Below are positions 8,099 to 15,866 of a stretch of 24,717 bases of DNA, in pieces. The stretch comes from DATEJJ01 sp039649115 (GTDB lineage Bacteria; Actinomycetota; Actinomycetes; Mycobacteriales; Micromonosporaceae). A model generated the notes under the pieces. It was not told the DNA's origin. It searched no databases and saw only the letters and a program-made list of their open reading frames with translations. The DNA lies in contig JBBWZQ010000309.1 of NCBI GenBank assembly GCA_039649115.1, positions 1 through 24,717 on the forward strand, written 5' to 3'. The position numbers and the translations under genes are program-made. Position 1 is the first letter of the stretch, and every line of letters starts with the position of its first letter.

Positions 8099-8239
8099 GC
8101 GCCGCGGCGTATACCCAGACGGTCGACGCCCTACGGCGACAAGACGTTCACCGGCGTCGTCGGGCGGGACGTCCGCGCGCTCGTCGCGGGCATCACCAGT
8201 ACCACCGAGCCATGACCGGCCCTCGTCGTCGGTGGCAGG

Positions 8240-9800
8240 TCAGTGTGCGGCGGCGTTGAGGTCTGCCAGTTGGCTGCGGAGCTTGCCGGCGTCCGGGTGG
8301 CGGAGGTCGTCGAGGATCGCGACGGCCTGGTGCCACGCCTCGGCCGCGGCGGCGTGGTCGCCCGCGTCGCGGTGGATGGCGCCGAGGCTGCCCAGGATGT
8401 CGGCCTGCTGGTACCGGTCGCCGACCTTCCGGAAGAGGTCCAGGGCGTGCCCGTAGCAGGCGAGGGCGTCGGCGGTGTGGCCGAGGTGGCGGTGCGCGTG
8501 GCCGAGGCTGTCCCAGGCGTCGGCCTCGCCGTCGTGGTTGCCGAGCTCGTGGTGCAGGTCGAGGGCCTGCTGGCAGTAAACGAGCGCCTGGCGGTGCCGG
8601 CCGAGGAGGGAGCGGTACCAGCCGACCGTGTTGAGGGCGCGGGCCTGCCCGGTGCGGTGGCCGGCCGTCTGATACAGGGCGAGGGCCTGGTGCGCGTGGC
8701 GTAGCGCGTCGGGGTACCGGTGCTGGCGGCCGGCGATCCAGCCCAGGCTGTGGTGCGTGTGCGCCTGCCCGGCGGGATCGTCGAGCGCGCCGTAGAGCTG
8801 CAGCGCGCGGTGCAGGTGGGCGTTCGCGTCCTCGTGCGCGCCGATCCGGCCGTGCGCGCGGCCGAGCAGGCAGTGCGCGTTGGCTTGGGCCGCCAGGTCG
8901 CCCACCCGTTCGGCGGCGGCCAGCGCGGTCGCCTGTACGGCGACGTACTCCTGCCATTGCCCGCTGCGGTCGAGGTACGGGGCCAGGGTCGCGGGGAGCT
9001 GCCAGGCGTGCGTGTCGAATCCTTCCCGGGCGGCCAGCGCGGCGGTGGCCACCAGCGCCGGCCGCTCGGCGTCGAGCCAGGCGAGCGCGTGCTGGTCGTC
9101 CGCGAAGTCCTCGGGGTGGGTACCGGGCCGGGGCGGTGGGAGCGAGACGGGATCCCGGGCCGGGAACAGCAGCAGGGTCGCGGTACGCGCGGTGTGCAGG
9201 TAGTGGTCGAGAACCCGCCGCAGCGCCGCGTGCCGGATGTCCGGGGGGTCGTGCCGCCGGGCCTGTTCGGCGGCGTACGCGCGCAGCAGGTCGTGAAACG
9301 CGTACCGGCCCGGACTGTGCTCGGTCAGCAGGTGGGCCGCGGCGAGCTCGTCGAGGACGGGCCGCGCGGATCTTTAGGTCGGCAGGCCGGCGAGGCTGCT
9401 CGCGGTGGGCACCGCGATGTCCGGGCCGGCGTGGATGCCCAGGAGCCGGAACAGGCGCGCGGCGGCCGGCGGCAGCGTCCGGTAGGACCAGGAGAACACG
9501 GCGCGGATGTCGGCCGCCGAGTCCCTTGTGGACAGTACGTCGAGCCGCCGCTGCGCGTCGCGTACCTCGTCGACCAGCGCGGCGAGCGGCTCCGTCGGGT
9601 GGGCGATGGCCCGCGCGGCCGCGATGTTCAGGGCGAGCGGCAGGTGGGCGCACAGGCTGGCCAGCTCGGTCACCGCCCCGGCCTCGCGGTCGGTACGCCG
9701 GGCGCCGAGCCGGCGGGACAGCAGCTCGTACGCATCGTGGGGGTGCAGCGGGGCGAGGACCACCGGTACCGCGCCGTCGACCGCGACCAGCCCGGCGAGC
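8240..9800 (-). pseudogene. broken NB-ARC/TPR regulator (5' end lost, in-frame TAA)
   Basis: Two pieces in the same frame make one damaged gene. The upstream piece (9800-9377) matches the back half of an NB-ARC domain: LVAVDGAVPVVLAPLHPHD, LCAHLPLALNIAAARA, RAVFSWSYRTLPPAAARLFR. It then hits TAA at 9374-9376. After the stop the same frame continues with YAFHDLLRAYAAEQ and a run of TPR units up to a TGA at 8240. The intact paralogue at 12346-14772 shows the same order (YTYHDLLRAYATEQ, AGFDTHTWQL). The P-loop, Walker B and any DNA-binding domain are missing because the gene stops abruptly near 9800 at a transposase remnant. The TPR half may still be made from an internal start near 9052, but ATP switching is lost. 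It sits directly upstream of the seven-repeat gene. Confidence 0.85.
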
Positions 9801-10045
9801 TTCGGCGCAAACAGCGCCTGGCTGGCGTGTGCCGGCATCGCCCATAACCTGCTACGCGCGGCCGGACATCTGGCCGCACCCCACCACGCCACGGCCAAAG
9901 CGGCGACCATCCGCCGGGAACTGATCCACGTCGCTGCTCGGCTGGCCACCGCGCCCGGACCATCCATCTACAACTACCCCAACGATGGCCCTGGCAGAAC
10001 GCCTTCACCCACCTGTTCACCACCGTGCACGCCCGACCCGCTTGA
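9801..10045 (+). pseudogene. IS1380-type transposase C-terminal remnant, frameshifted
   Basis: From 9801 the plus strand reads FGANSAWLACAGIAHNLLRA, then HATAKAATIRRELIHVAARL, the typical end of an IS1380-family DDE transposase. Near 9955-9963 the frame slips by one: the next frame reads IHLQLPQRWPWQNAFTHLF and ends TTVHARPA at a TGA (10043-10045), exactly the expected terminus. Everything before FGANS, including all catalytic residues, is absent. The left edge coincides with the place where the minus-strand NB-ARC gene loses its own 5' half. GGTGGATCGAGGTTC near 10210 may be part of the old right end of the element, but I could not confirm a matching left repeat. Confidence 0.8.
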
Positions 10046-10569
10046 CCGACCACATCGCACAGTCCCCGACGGTCGGCTTCGACCATACCCCTGAAATCCC
10101 GCGAACCCACCCGAGCAGGCCGACACCGGCGGTGAACCAACGACGCCCGCCACAACCAAGATCATGGGCCAAGTTTCGAACTCAAGGAAAGCCGTCTACG
10201 GAATCAGGTCGGTGGATCGAGGTTCAGCGGTGACCCGGAAGGATCACCGCCGACGAGAACGACTCAAGAATCCTGAAGCAACGTCAACCCGGCCTCTACC
10301 ACTCTGCGGCCTTACCGGCACCCATCTGACCAGGAAGAACGGAGATCCCGTCGCGGTCACCCGAACTGGGAACTCCCGGGTTGTTTGTTCCTATTCGCTG
10401 TGTGGGAGCCCGGGGGTCCGATTCCCCCGGGCTACCCGGCCCCGGTTCGCAGGTTCTACTCGGTCGCTGAACCGTCAACCGGAGGCATCGCCGCGTATCG
10501 GTCGCCGACACGCCGGCACCATCGTTAGTGCAGGGCCGGACATTGGACTTACTTACTTCGAAGGTGGGT
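10046..10569. other. non-coding stretch with IS debris
   Basis: No coding frame is convincing between the transposase stop and the 3' end of the PLL-like gene. The left half is probably the untranslated tail of the IS element. I looked for the missing front half of the NB-ARC gene here, which a simple insertion would predict, and see no P-loop or Walker B in any frame. Confidence 0.5.
10407..10433. repeat. perfect 10-bp hairpin resembling a tRNA T-arm
   Basis: AGCCCGGGGG (10407-10416) pairs perfectly with CCCCCGGGCT (10424-10433) around the seven-base loop TCCGATT. The inner five pairs plus this loop look like a tRNA T-arm (normal loop TTCGANT, one base different). No matching acceptor 5' strand, D-arm or anticodon arm lies upstream, so it is not a tRNA gene. 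It could be a terminator or a scar of a tRNA-type attachment site. Confidence 0.45.
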
Positions 10570-12024
10570 CTAGTCGGGCTGGACGGTGAGCTGGACGCGC
10601 ACGAAATTCAACACTTGCGACGACGAAAGGCACGCGACGACACCGATCGGGTGCAGCGTGGTGTACGGCGGTTGGGACTGGCCGTATATCGCGGTGATTT
10701 GCGCCGGTGTGGTGGCCTGTCCCTCGCTCAGCGCGACGACCGCGTTGGGATCGTTGCACTCCTGGCTGGAATGGCCACCTTTTACCAAGAGCAGGGTGGA
10801 GTCCGGGAAGCCATCACTCGGGTAGCGAATCTGGAGGAGATGCCCCTGGGCCGACCCGAACGGTGGGAACTGCCCGGCGTACGGGATAGGGCCGTCATTG
10901 ACGATCACCCGAGTCAAGTCCAGGTTCACCGTGCTTGGCGGAGGGGGAGGGTTGCCCGGGCCGGTGGGGAATGGAACGAATACCCAGGGGCTGAACGCTT
11001 GGGCGTATGGCTGGGTCTGGTGGCGTACGAACAATGCATAGGTGTGGTCGATTCCGGTGAGTTCGACGCGTCCGTCGGCGTTGGCGCCCGCGGCGACTGG
11101 GCCGGGTGGTCCGCTGATATTGTCGGTAATATTGGTCCAGTCCGACCAGTGGCCCTGGTCGTCCTGGGTGCTACCGCCCACCTGGAACTGTACCCGCCGG
11201 TAGAGCGCCCCGCTGCTGAAGTCAACACCGTACACCTCAATCGACGTACCGCCTGACACCGTCGCCGAGAGCGATACTCCATGAAAGGCACCGCCGAACT
11301 CAACCCAGGCCACGAAGTCGTGGACACCCGTATGCATCTCCCACGTATGCCACACCTTCCTGGAATTGGCCTGGATGGCAAACACCTCGATCCTGCCCCC
11401 AGCGTTGTACTGAGACGCGATTTGCCAGAGGAAATCGCTAGCTGGGGCGGGACTGTTCATAGAGACCTCAGTCGAGTAGCGCCCGCCAAAGGTGGCGTTC
11501 GGGCCCTCGAACTCGACCATGAAGAAGGCGTGTCCACCGCTGTCGAGCGCGTGCACCACCAGCCCACCGGGGCCAACCGTCGCAGAGATCGACGAAGGCC
11601 CAGCCGACACGCTCCGGGAGGACAGTTGGACCCACGGCGACCAGGTATCCTGGTTAGGGTTCAACTGGTAGGTGTGCGCCAGCTTCCCGCCAACGCTGCC
11701 GAACAACTCGATCCGCCCGTCGGTTGCGCTCACGGCGGCAATCGAGAAGCCAGCCGGGCCGTTCAGCATTTCCTGCCAGTCCGACCAGGTGTCCACGCCC
11801 GCTACGAGCTGTGTGCGGTAAAAGACATGACCACTACTCGGGACGGCGAACATGGTCATTCGCCCGTCGGCGTTGCGGCCCAACGCCGTACTGAAGAATT
11901 GTGTTGGTGCCTCCGGGGTGGAGGCATGAGCCGGCGCCACGGCAACCGACAGCAGCGCCAGCGCCGCAGTCATCGCAACAGCCACCGACCGCAACACCGC
12001 GGCCGGCCTCACTTGTAATCTCAT
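10570..12024 (-). CDS. secreted PLL/tectonin-like beta-propeller with C-terminal domain
   Basis: A 484-aa exported protein. Residues 1-34 are a signal peptide (MRLQVRPAAVLRSVAVAM, then a hydrophobic run ending APAHA). Six blade repeats follow, each marked by a strand like NADGRMTMFA (51), TDGRIELFGS (101), GPGGLVVHAL (151), NAGGRIEVFAI (207), GGTSIEVYGV (258) and NADGRVELTGI (315). Tryptophan pairs such as TWSDW and HWSDW occur between them. This pattern is that of PLL/tectonin sugar-binding propellers. A GNPPPPPST linker (about 358-365) leads to a ~120-residue C-terminal domain with two cysteines (C423, C465) that I do not recognise. The ATG at 12022-12024 follows AAGGA at good spacing; longer in-frame starts would bury the signal peptide. 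It is divergent from the intact NB-ARC regulator. Carbohydrate binding is inferred. Confidence 0.82.
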   Translation of the reverse strand: MRLQVRPAAVLRSVAVAMTAALALLSVAVAPAHASTPEAPTQFFSTALGRNADGRMTMFAVPSSGHVFYRTQLVAGVDTWSDWQEMLNGPAGFSIAAVSATDGRIELFGSVGGKLAHTYQLNPNQDTWSPWVQLSSRSVSAGPSSISATVGPGGLVVHALDSGGHAFFMVEFEGPNATFGGRYSTEVSMNSPAPASDFLWQIASQYNAGGRIEVFAIQANSRKVWHTWEMHTGVHDFVAWVEFGGAFHGVSLSATVSGGTSIEVYGVDFSSGALYRRVQFQVGGSTQDDQGHWSDWTNITDNISGPPGPVAAGANADGRVELTGIDHTYALFVRHQTQPYAQAFSPWVFVPFPTGPGNPPPPPSTVNLDLTRVIVNDGPIPYAGQFPPFGSAQGHLLQIRYPSDGFPDSTLLLVKGGHSSQECNDPNAVVALSEGQATTPAQITAIYGQSQPPYTTLHPIGVVACLSSSQVLNFVRVQLTVQPD

Positions 12025-12345
12025 GCTGAGGTCCTTTCTGACCACCAGTGCCCGCTCCCGCCAAGGCGACCGGGCAGTGAAACACGAATACGCCCCGCAT
12101 CCCAGACGCGGAACAAACGAGTTGACGCCGATCCTGTGCATAGTCCTGTTCCACCCGGAGACCCGAACGCGACGCTGGCCCAGCAAGCATGGTCGGCGTC
12201 CATCGCGGTACCCCGGGCACCGGGTGACCGGTGTGTGGTCGGGATCGTCGTCAGGGCCACTGTCGCGCGGCAGGCGATGGCCGGGTCAAATACCGGACAC
12301 CGGACGGTCGAGATGATGATTTACGCTGCGTAGCGGGGGTGCCGG
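12025..12345. promoter_or_regulatory. divergent promoter region with an inverted repeat
   Basis: This 321-bp gap separates the divergent starts of the PLL-like gene and the HTH-NB-ARC gene, so both promoters must lie here. The clearest symmetric site is CACCGG-GTGA-CCGGTG (12218-12233), a candidate operator for the regulator. The CCCATCTTTCG word found in the other two secreted-protein promoters is not visible here. Confidence 0.4.
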
Positions 12346-14772
12346 GTGGGCGGAACAGCGGACGGCGCCGGACACGTGGACTGGGGAGCGTCGGTGGTGG
12401 GGGAGTCTGCGCAGGATCTTCTCTCGATGCTCTGCGCCGATCTGAGGTTGTTGTGGACGCAGGCGGGCGGACCCAGCCTGCGTGCTCTAGGAAATCAGCT
12501 TCAGCTCAGCAAGAGCCAGGTCGGGGCGATCCTCAACGGTCACATCCGACGCCTACCGGACTGGCAGGCGGTCGGCGGGCTGGTCGAGGGCGTCTACAGA
12601 TACGCCGTCGATCACAACCGGGCCGACCGACTGTCACTACGCGCGGGCGTTGACGAGTACTGGCGTCCCCGGTACATGATGCTGGAACACACCTTCAGCC
12701 GACCCCGCAGCACCACAGGGCCGCCGGGTGTGAGTTCCGCGGTAGAGGATCCGGCCGAAGGCCAAGCGCGGAGCAGGCACGCACGATCAACCAGCCCACC
12801 CGCGCCGACTCCGGCGCTTCTACCCACGGCGGTGGCCGGGTTCGCCGGCCGTATCAGCGCCCTCAAGGCACTCGACGCCCTCCTCGACGCCGACGCGCAC
12901 ACCGGACCAGCGGTGTTGATCACCGCGATCGACGGCACCGCCGGGGTGGGCAAGACCGCCCTGGCTGTGCATTGGGCGCACGGGGTCGCAGGCCAGTTCC
13001 CCGACGGTCAGCTGTATGTGAACCTGCGCGGTTTCGATCGGCGCGGATCGATGCTCGACCCGTGCGAGGCGCTGCGTGGGTTCCTCGACGCCCTTGGCGT
13101 ACCAGCGGAGCGGATCCCAGCCGGCCTCCATGCCCAGGTCGGACTCTATCGCAGCGTCCTGGCCGGCAAGCGGGTGCTGCTCGTGCTCGACAATGCCCGT
13201 GACGTCGAGCAGGTCCGCCCGCTACTGCCGGGCACACCCGGCTGCCTGGCCATCGTGACCAGCCGCAACCAACTCGCCCCGCTGGTCGCCATCGAGGGAG
13301 CCTATCCCCTGACCCTGGACCTGCTGTCCCCCGCCGAGGCCCGCGACCTGCTGGTCCGTCGGCTAGGAACCGAACGAGTGATGGCCGAGCCCGACGCGGT
13401 CGAGGAGATCATCGCCGGGTGCGCCCGGCTACCACTGGCCCTGGCCGTGGCCGCCGCCCGCGCTGCCACCCACCCCGACTTCCTACTGGCTCGGCTGGCC
13501 GCCGAACTACGCGACGCGCACCACGGGCTGGATGCCCTGGACGCCGGCGATCCGGGCACCGACCTGCGGGCCGTGCTCTCCTGGTCCTACGTGCAGCTCA
13601 GCGCCCGCACCGGGCGGTTGTTTCGACTACTCGGACTGCACCCCGGACCAGACGTCACGGCCGTGGCCGCGGCGAGCATCGCCGCCATGCAGGTGATGGA
13701 GGTACGCCCACTGCTTTCTGAGTTGGTCCGCTCCAACCTCATCCTGGAGCACCGCCCTGGCCGATACACCTATCACGACTTGCTCCGCGCGTACGCCACC
13801 GAACAATCACAAGCGATCGATGGCGACGAACACCGAGCCACAACTGTCCGCATGCTCGACCACTACCTTCACGCGGCACACGCAGCCGGGCTGCTGTTGA
13901 ACCCACGGCTGCGCGGGATCGACGTCGCACCGCCACAAATCGGCGTCACCGTCGAACGTTTCGACAGCTACAAAGATGCCCTGACCTGGTATACCGCCGA
14001 GCATCCCGTGGTCCTCGCCGTCAACGAACTTGCCGCCGCGGCTGGCTTCGACACACATACATGGCAGCTAGCCCGCGCATTCAGGATTCGCCCGCATCGC
14101 TTGGGCAATTGGGCAGCCCAGCTCACGATTCAACGCAACGCATTGGACGCTGCACGCCGCCTCGACAACCACGTCGGAGAGGCGCAGTCTCTGATCGGCC
14201 TCGCCCACGCCTACGATGATTCAGATCAACTCGAGGAGGCAGACACTCACTGTCGGCTCGCCCTAGATTTGTACGTCAGGCTCGGCGACCCAACCGGAGA
14301 AGCATATGTACACATGAGGATGGCCGCTTTGGCTAATCGGCAGGCCCGCCCCGCCGACGGGCTCCCGCATGCCCAGCAGGCCCTAGAACTCTATCGCACA
14401 GCCGGCGATAGGGTCGGGCATGCCAACGCTTACAACCAGCTCAGCTGGGGGCATGCGCAGCTCGGTGACTACCGCCAAGCCCTCGCGTACGGCCAAAAAG
14501 CCCTCAGGTTGTTTGGCGACCTCAGCGACGGCAATGGCGAGGCTGCCACATGGGACAGCCTCGGCTACGCGCACCGCGGTCTCGCCCAATACGAACGGGC
14601 CACCCGTTGCTATCATCGTGCCCTACGCCTCTACCGAGACCTCGACCACCCCTACGACGAAGCTGAGACCCTCACCAGCCTCGGCGAGACGCTCGCCGAG
14701 GCCGGCAACCACAACGCCGCCCAAAAAGCATGGGAACGAGCCCAGAGCATACTGAGCCTTTCCGCGCAATGA
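12346..14772 (+). CDS. HTH-NB-ARC-TPR transcriptional regulator (STAND ATPase)
   Basis: An 808-aa regulator. Residues ~44-80 resemble an XRE-type helix-turn-helix (SLRALGNQLQLSKSQVGAIL). A variable Pro/Ser-rich linker leads to an NB-ARC ATPase: P-loop GTAGVGKT (197-204), Walker B VLLVLDNARD (277-286), the sensor-like IVTSRNQL (303-310) and GLPLA-type LPLAL (362-366). A winged-helix-like stretch contains YTYHDLLRAYATEQ. TPR repeats fill residues ~590-800 (for example THCRLALDLYVRLGDPTGEA and YGQKALRLFGDLSDGNGEAA). No SARP domain is present, so it is not a full AfsR-like protein. The GTG at 12346 has GCGGGGG before it; GTG 12394 after GGGGAG is a rival. It is divergent from the PLL-like gene and a clear paralogue of the broken gene at 8240-9800. 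Third-position GC drops over the TPR half. Confidence 0.88.
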   Translation: MGGTADGAGHVDWGASVVGESAQDLLSMLCADLRLLWTQAGGPSLRALGNQLQLSKSQVGAILNGHIRRLPDWQAVGGLVEGVYRYAVDHNRADRLSLRAGVDEYWRPRYMMLEHTFSRPRSTTGPPGVSSAVEDPAEGQARSRHARSTSPPAPTPALLPTAVAGFAGRISALKALDALLDADAHTGPAVLITAIDGTAGVGKTALAVHWAHGVAGQFPDGQLYVNLRGFDRRGSMLDPCEALRGFLDALGVPAERIPAGLHAQVGLYRSVLAGKRVLLVLDNARDVEQVRPLLPGTPGCLAIVTSRNQLAPLVAIEGAYPLTLDLLSPAEARDLLVRRLGTERVMAEPDAVEEIIAGCARLPLALAVAAARAATHPDFLLARLAAELRDAHHGLDALDAGDPGTDLRAVLSWSYVQLSARTGRLFRLLGLHPGPDVTAVAAASIAAMQVMEVRPLLSELVRSNLILEHRPGRYTYHDLLRAYATEQSQAIDGDEHRATTVRMLDHYLHAAHAAGLLLNPRLRGIDVAPPQIGVTVERFDSYKDALTWYTAEHPVVLAVNELAAAAGFDTHTWQLARAFRIRPHRLGNWAAQLTIQRNALDAARRLDNHVGEAQSLIGLAHAYDDSDQLEEADTHCRLALDLYVRLGDPTGEAYVHMRMAALANRQARPADGLPHAQQALELYRTAGDRVGHANAYNQLSWGHAQLGDYRQALAYGQKALRLFGDLSDGNGEAATWDSLGYAHRGLAQYERATRCYHRALRLYRDLDHPYDEAETLTSLGETLAEAGNHNAAQKAWERAQSILSLSAQ

Positions 14773-15073
14773 GGTGAGTACAGACTGCAACCGCGACTGG
14801 GCTTCGGCCTCGCTGACCTGACTGAGCTCGTACTACGTCACATGGACGAAAGTCTTCAGCGTGCGGCCGGCCGGCGCACCAGCCCGCACCCTGCGGGTCC
14901 ACCACCTCGGTCAACGTCGCGCACCCCGCACGGTGAAGGTGGCGGCGCAGCACTGCCCGGTGGGCCCGCTGATCCAGGTCGAGCAGCAGCCGCTGGTCCT
15001 CGACGTGCAGGCGGACCTGGACCGGCATCGCACGGCGGGCCTGCCAGGCGGCCAACGCGCCGTTGGGCGACAT
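14672..15073 (-). CDS. small unrecognised protein or gene fragment
   Basis: The frame from the ATG at 15071-15073 begins MSPNGALAAWQARRAMPVQV, continues LRRHLHRAGCATLTEVVDP and reaches GAGWCAGRPHAEDF with strongly GC-biased third positions. After about base 14845 the bias disappears and the frame runs 100 bp into the 3' end of the NB-ARC gene. The likely picture is a real gene front (~75 residues) whose 3' end has been lost or shifted. Two cysteines and a tryptophan are present, with no motif I can name. No good ribosome site precedes the ATG. It lies between the regulator and an IS remnant, a place where debris is expected. Confidence 0.35.
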   Translation of the reverse strand: MSPNGALAAWQARRAMPVQVRLHVEDQRLLLDLDQRAHRAVLRRHLHRAGCATLTEVVDPQGAGWCAGRPHAEDFRPCDVVRAQSGQRGRSPVAVAVCTHLIARKGSVCSGLVPMLFGRRCGCRPRRASRRGW

Positions 15074-15189
15074 CCCGTCATCCGACCCCGTCGGGCTCGG
15101 TCGCCGTGAGCGCTGGGACGCCGAGAAAGCCTGTAGCGTGCCAGAATTCGTGGCGCCGGCTGTGAGCTGGGATTTCTCGGGTCGGGCTG

Positions 15190-15724
15190 TTGATCGCGGG
15201 TATGGTTGTCCGGCTGCTGTACCTGGGGATGATCCGCGTGTTCGGCGGACTGGGATTGCTGGTGCGCGGCGATAGAGCGCTGCTCGTTGAGGTCCTCGCG
15301 TTACGGCATGAGGTGGCGGTGCTGCGCCGCCAGGTGCGGGGTCGGCCGCGGTTGTCCTGGCCGGATGGGTGATCCTGTCGGCTCTGGCCGGCCTGCTGTC
15401 CCACATGATACGAGCGCATCGGATCGTGACCCCGGCGACGTTGTTGGCCTGGCATCGCCGACTGCTACGGGGCCGCTGGACCTATCCGGACACGCCGGCC
15501 GGCCACCAGTCAGCGACGAGATCCGTGAGCTGCTGCTGCGTCTGGCCCACGATAATCCGCGGTGGGGTCACCGCCGGATTCAGGGCGAGGTGCAGCGCCT
15601 GGGCCACCGAGTCGGAGCCGTTCCGGGTGCGTCCGGCCACGCTCGAATGGTTGGAGCAGACAGCGACCGCGCTGCCGAATCATTGCAGGAGTACCGCGAC
15701 CGTCGCGACGACAACACATCCTGA
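15190..15724 (+). pseudogene. IS3/integrase-type transposase N-terminal remnant with frameshifts
   Basis: The first frame (15190-15372) reads VVRLLYLGMIRVFGGLGLLV, then LLVEVLALRHEVAVLRRQVR and SWPDG before a TGA. A second frame takes over with VILSALAGLLSHMIRAHRIV and TPATLLAWHRRLLRGRW (15369 to ~15500). A third carries PVSDEIRELLLRLAHDNPRW and GHRRIQGEVQRLGHRVGA (~15510-15630). Together these follow the order of the N-terminal half of a widespread actinomycete integrase-core transposase (LALRHQ, LLRWHR, NPSWGYRRI motifs). At least two frameshifts are needed to join them, and the DDE catalytic core is absent. The element is dead and truncated on its right side. Confidence 0.8.
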
Positions 15725-15779
15725 TCGTATTAACCGGCAGGCGAGCGGGGCGGGGTGGAGGGACCGTCTAGCGGCCAGC

Positions 15780-15803
15780 GGCCATAACCGCGGCCATAAC
15801 CGT
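15780..15803. repeat. tandem 12-bp repeat
   Basis: GGCCATAACCGC (15780-15791) is followed immediately by GGCCATAACCGT (15792-15803). It lies in non-coding sequence between the transposase remnant and the terminator of the sigma-factor operon. No function is evident. Confidence 0.6.
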
Positions 15804-15813
15804 CGCGGTCAGT

Positions 15814-15851
15814 TGTGAGGTGCCTGCCCGCCGGCAGGTAGGCGCCTCACA
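15814..15851 (-). terminator. hairpin after the sigma-factor operon
   Basis: TGTGAGG (15814-15820) pairs with CCTCACA (15845-15851), and TGCC/GGCA continue the stem inward with a bulge. It begins 16 bp after the stop of the response-regulator gene, the last gene of the minus-strand operon, so it is a good terminator candidate. Confidence 0.6.
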
Positions 15852-15866
15852 CGCCCTGGGTACCCG

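Noticed and set aside
8193..9845. A long minus-strand open frame of ~550 codons covering the NB-ARC pseudogene
   Set aside because: Its translation is a low-complexity Arg/Pro/Ala run, the usual shadow of a GC-rich gene. The real frame shows NB-ARC and TPR motifs.
8720..9847. A 375-codon plus-strand frame antisense to the NB-ARC pseudogene
   Set aside because: Val/Gly/Arg-rich shadow; only its region after 9800 in another frame is real (transposase remnant).
10360..10435. A possible tRNA gene ending at the T-arm-like hairpin
   Set aside because: No complementary acceptor 5' strand, D-arm or anticodon stem can be folded upstream.
14842..15165. Plus-strand frame opposite the small unknown gene
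   Set aside because: Pro/Arg-rich; the minus strand has the better codon bias and protein-like sequence.
15190..15372. A stand-alone 60-aa membrane-like protein
   Set aside because: It is the first fragment of a frameshifted transposase (LALRHEVAVLRR), not a separate gene.
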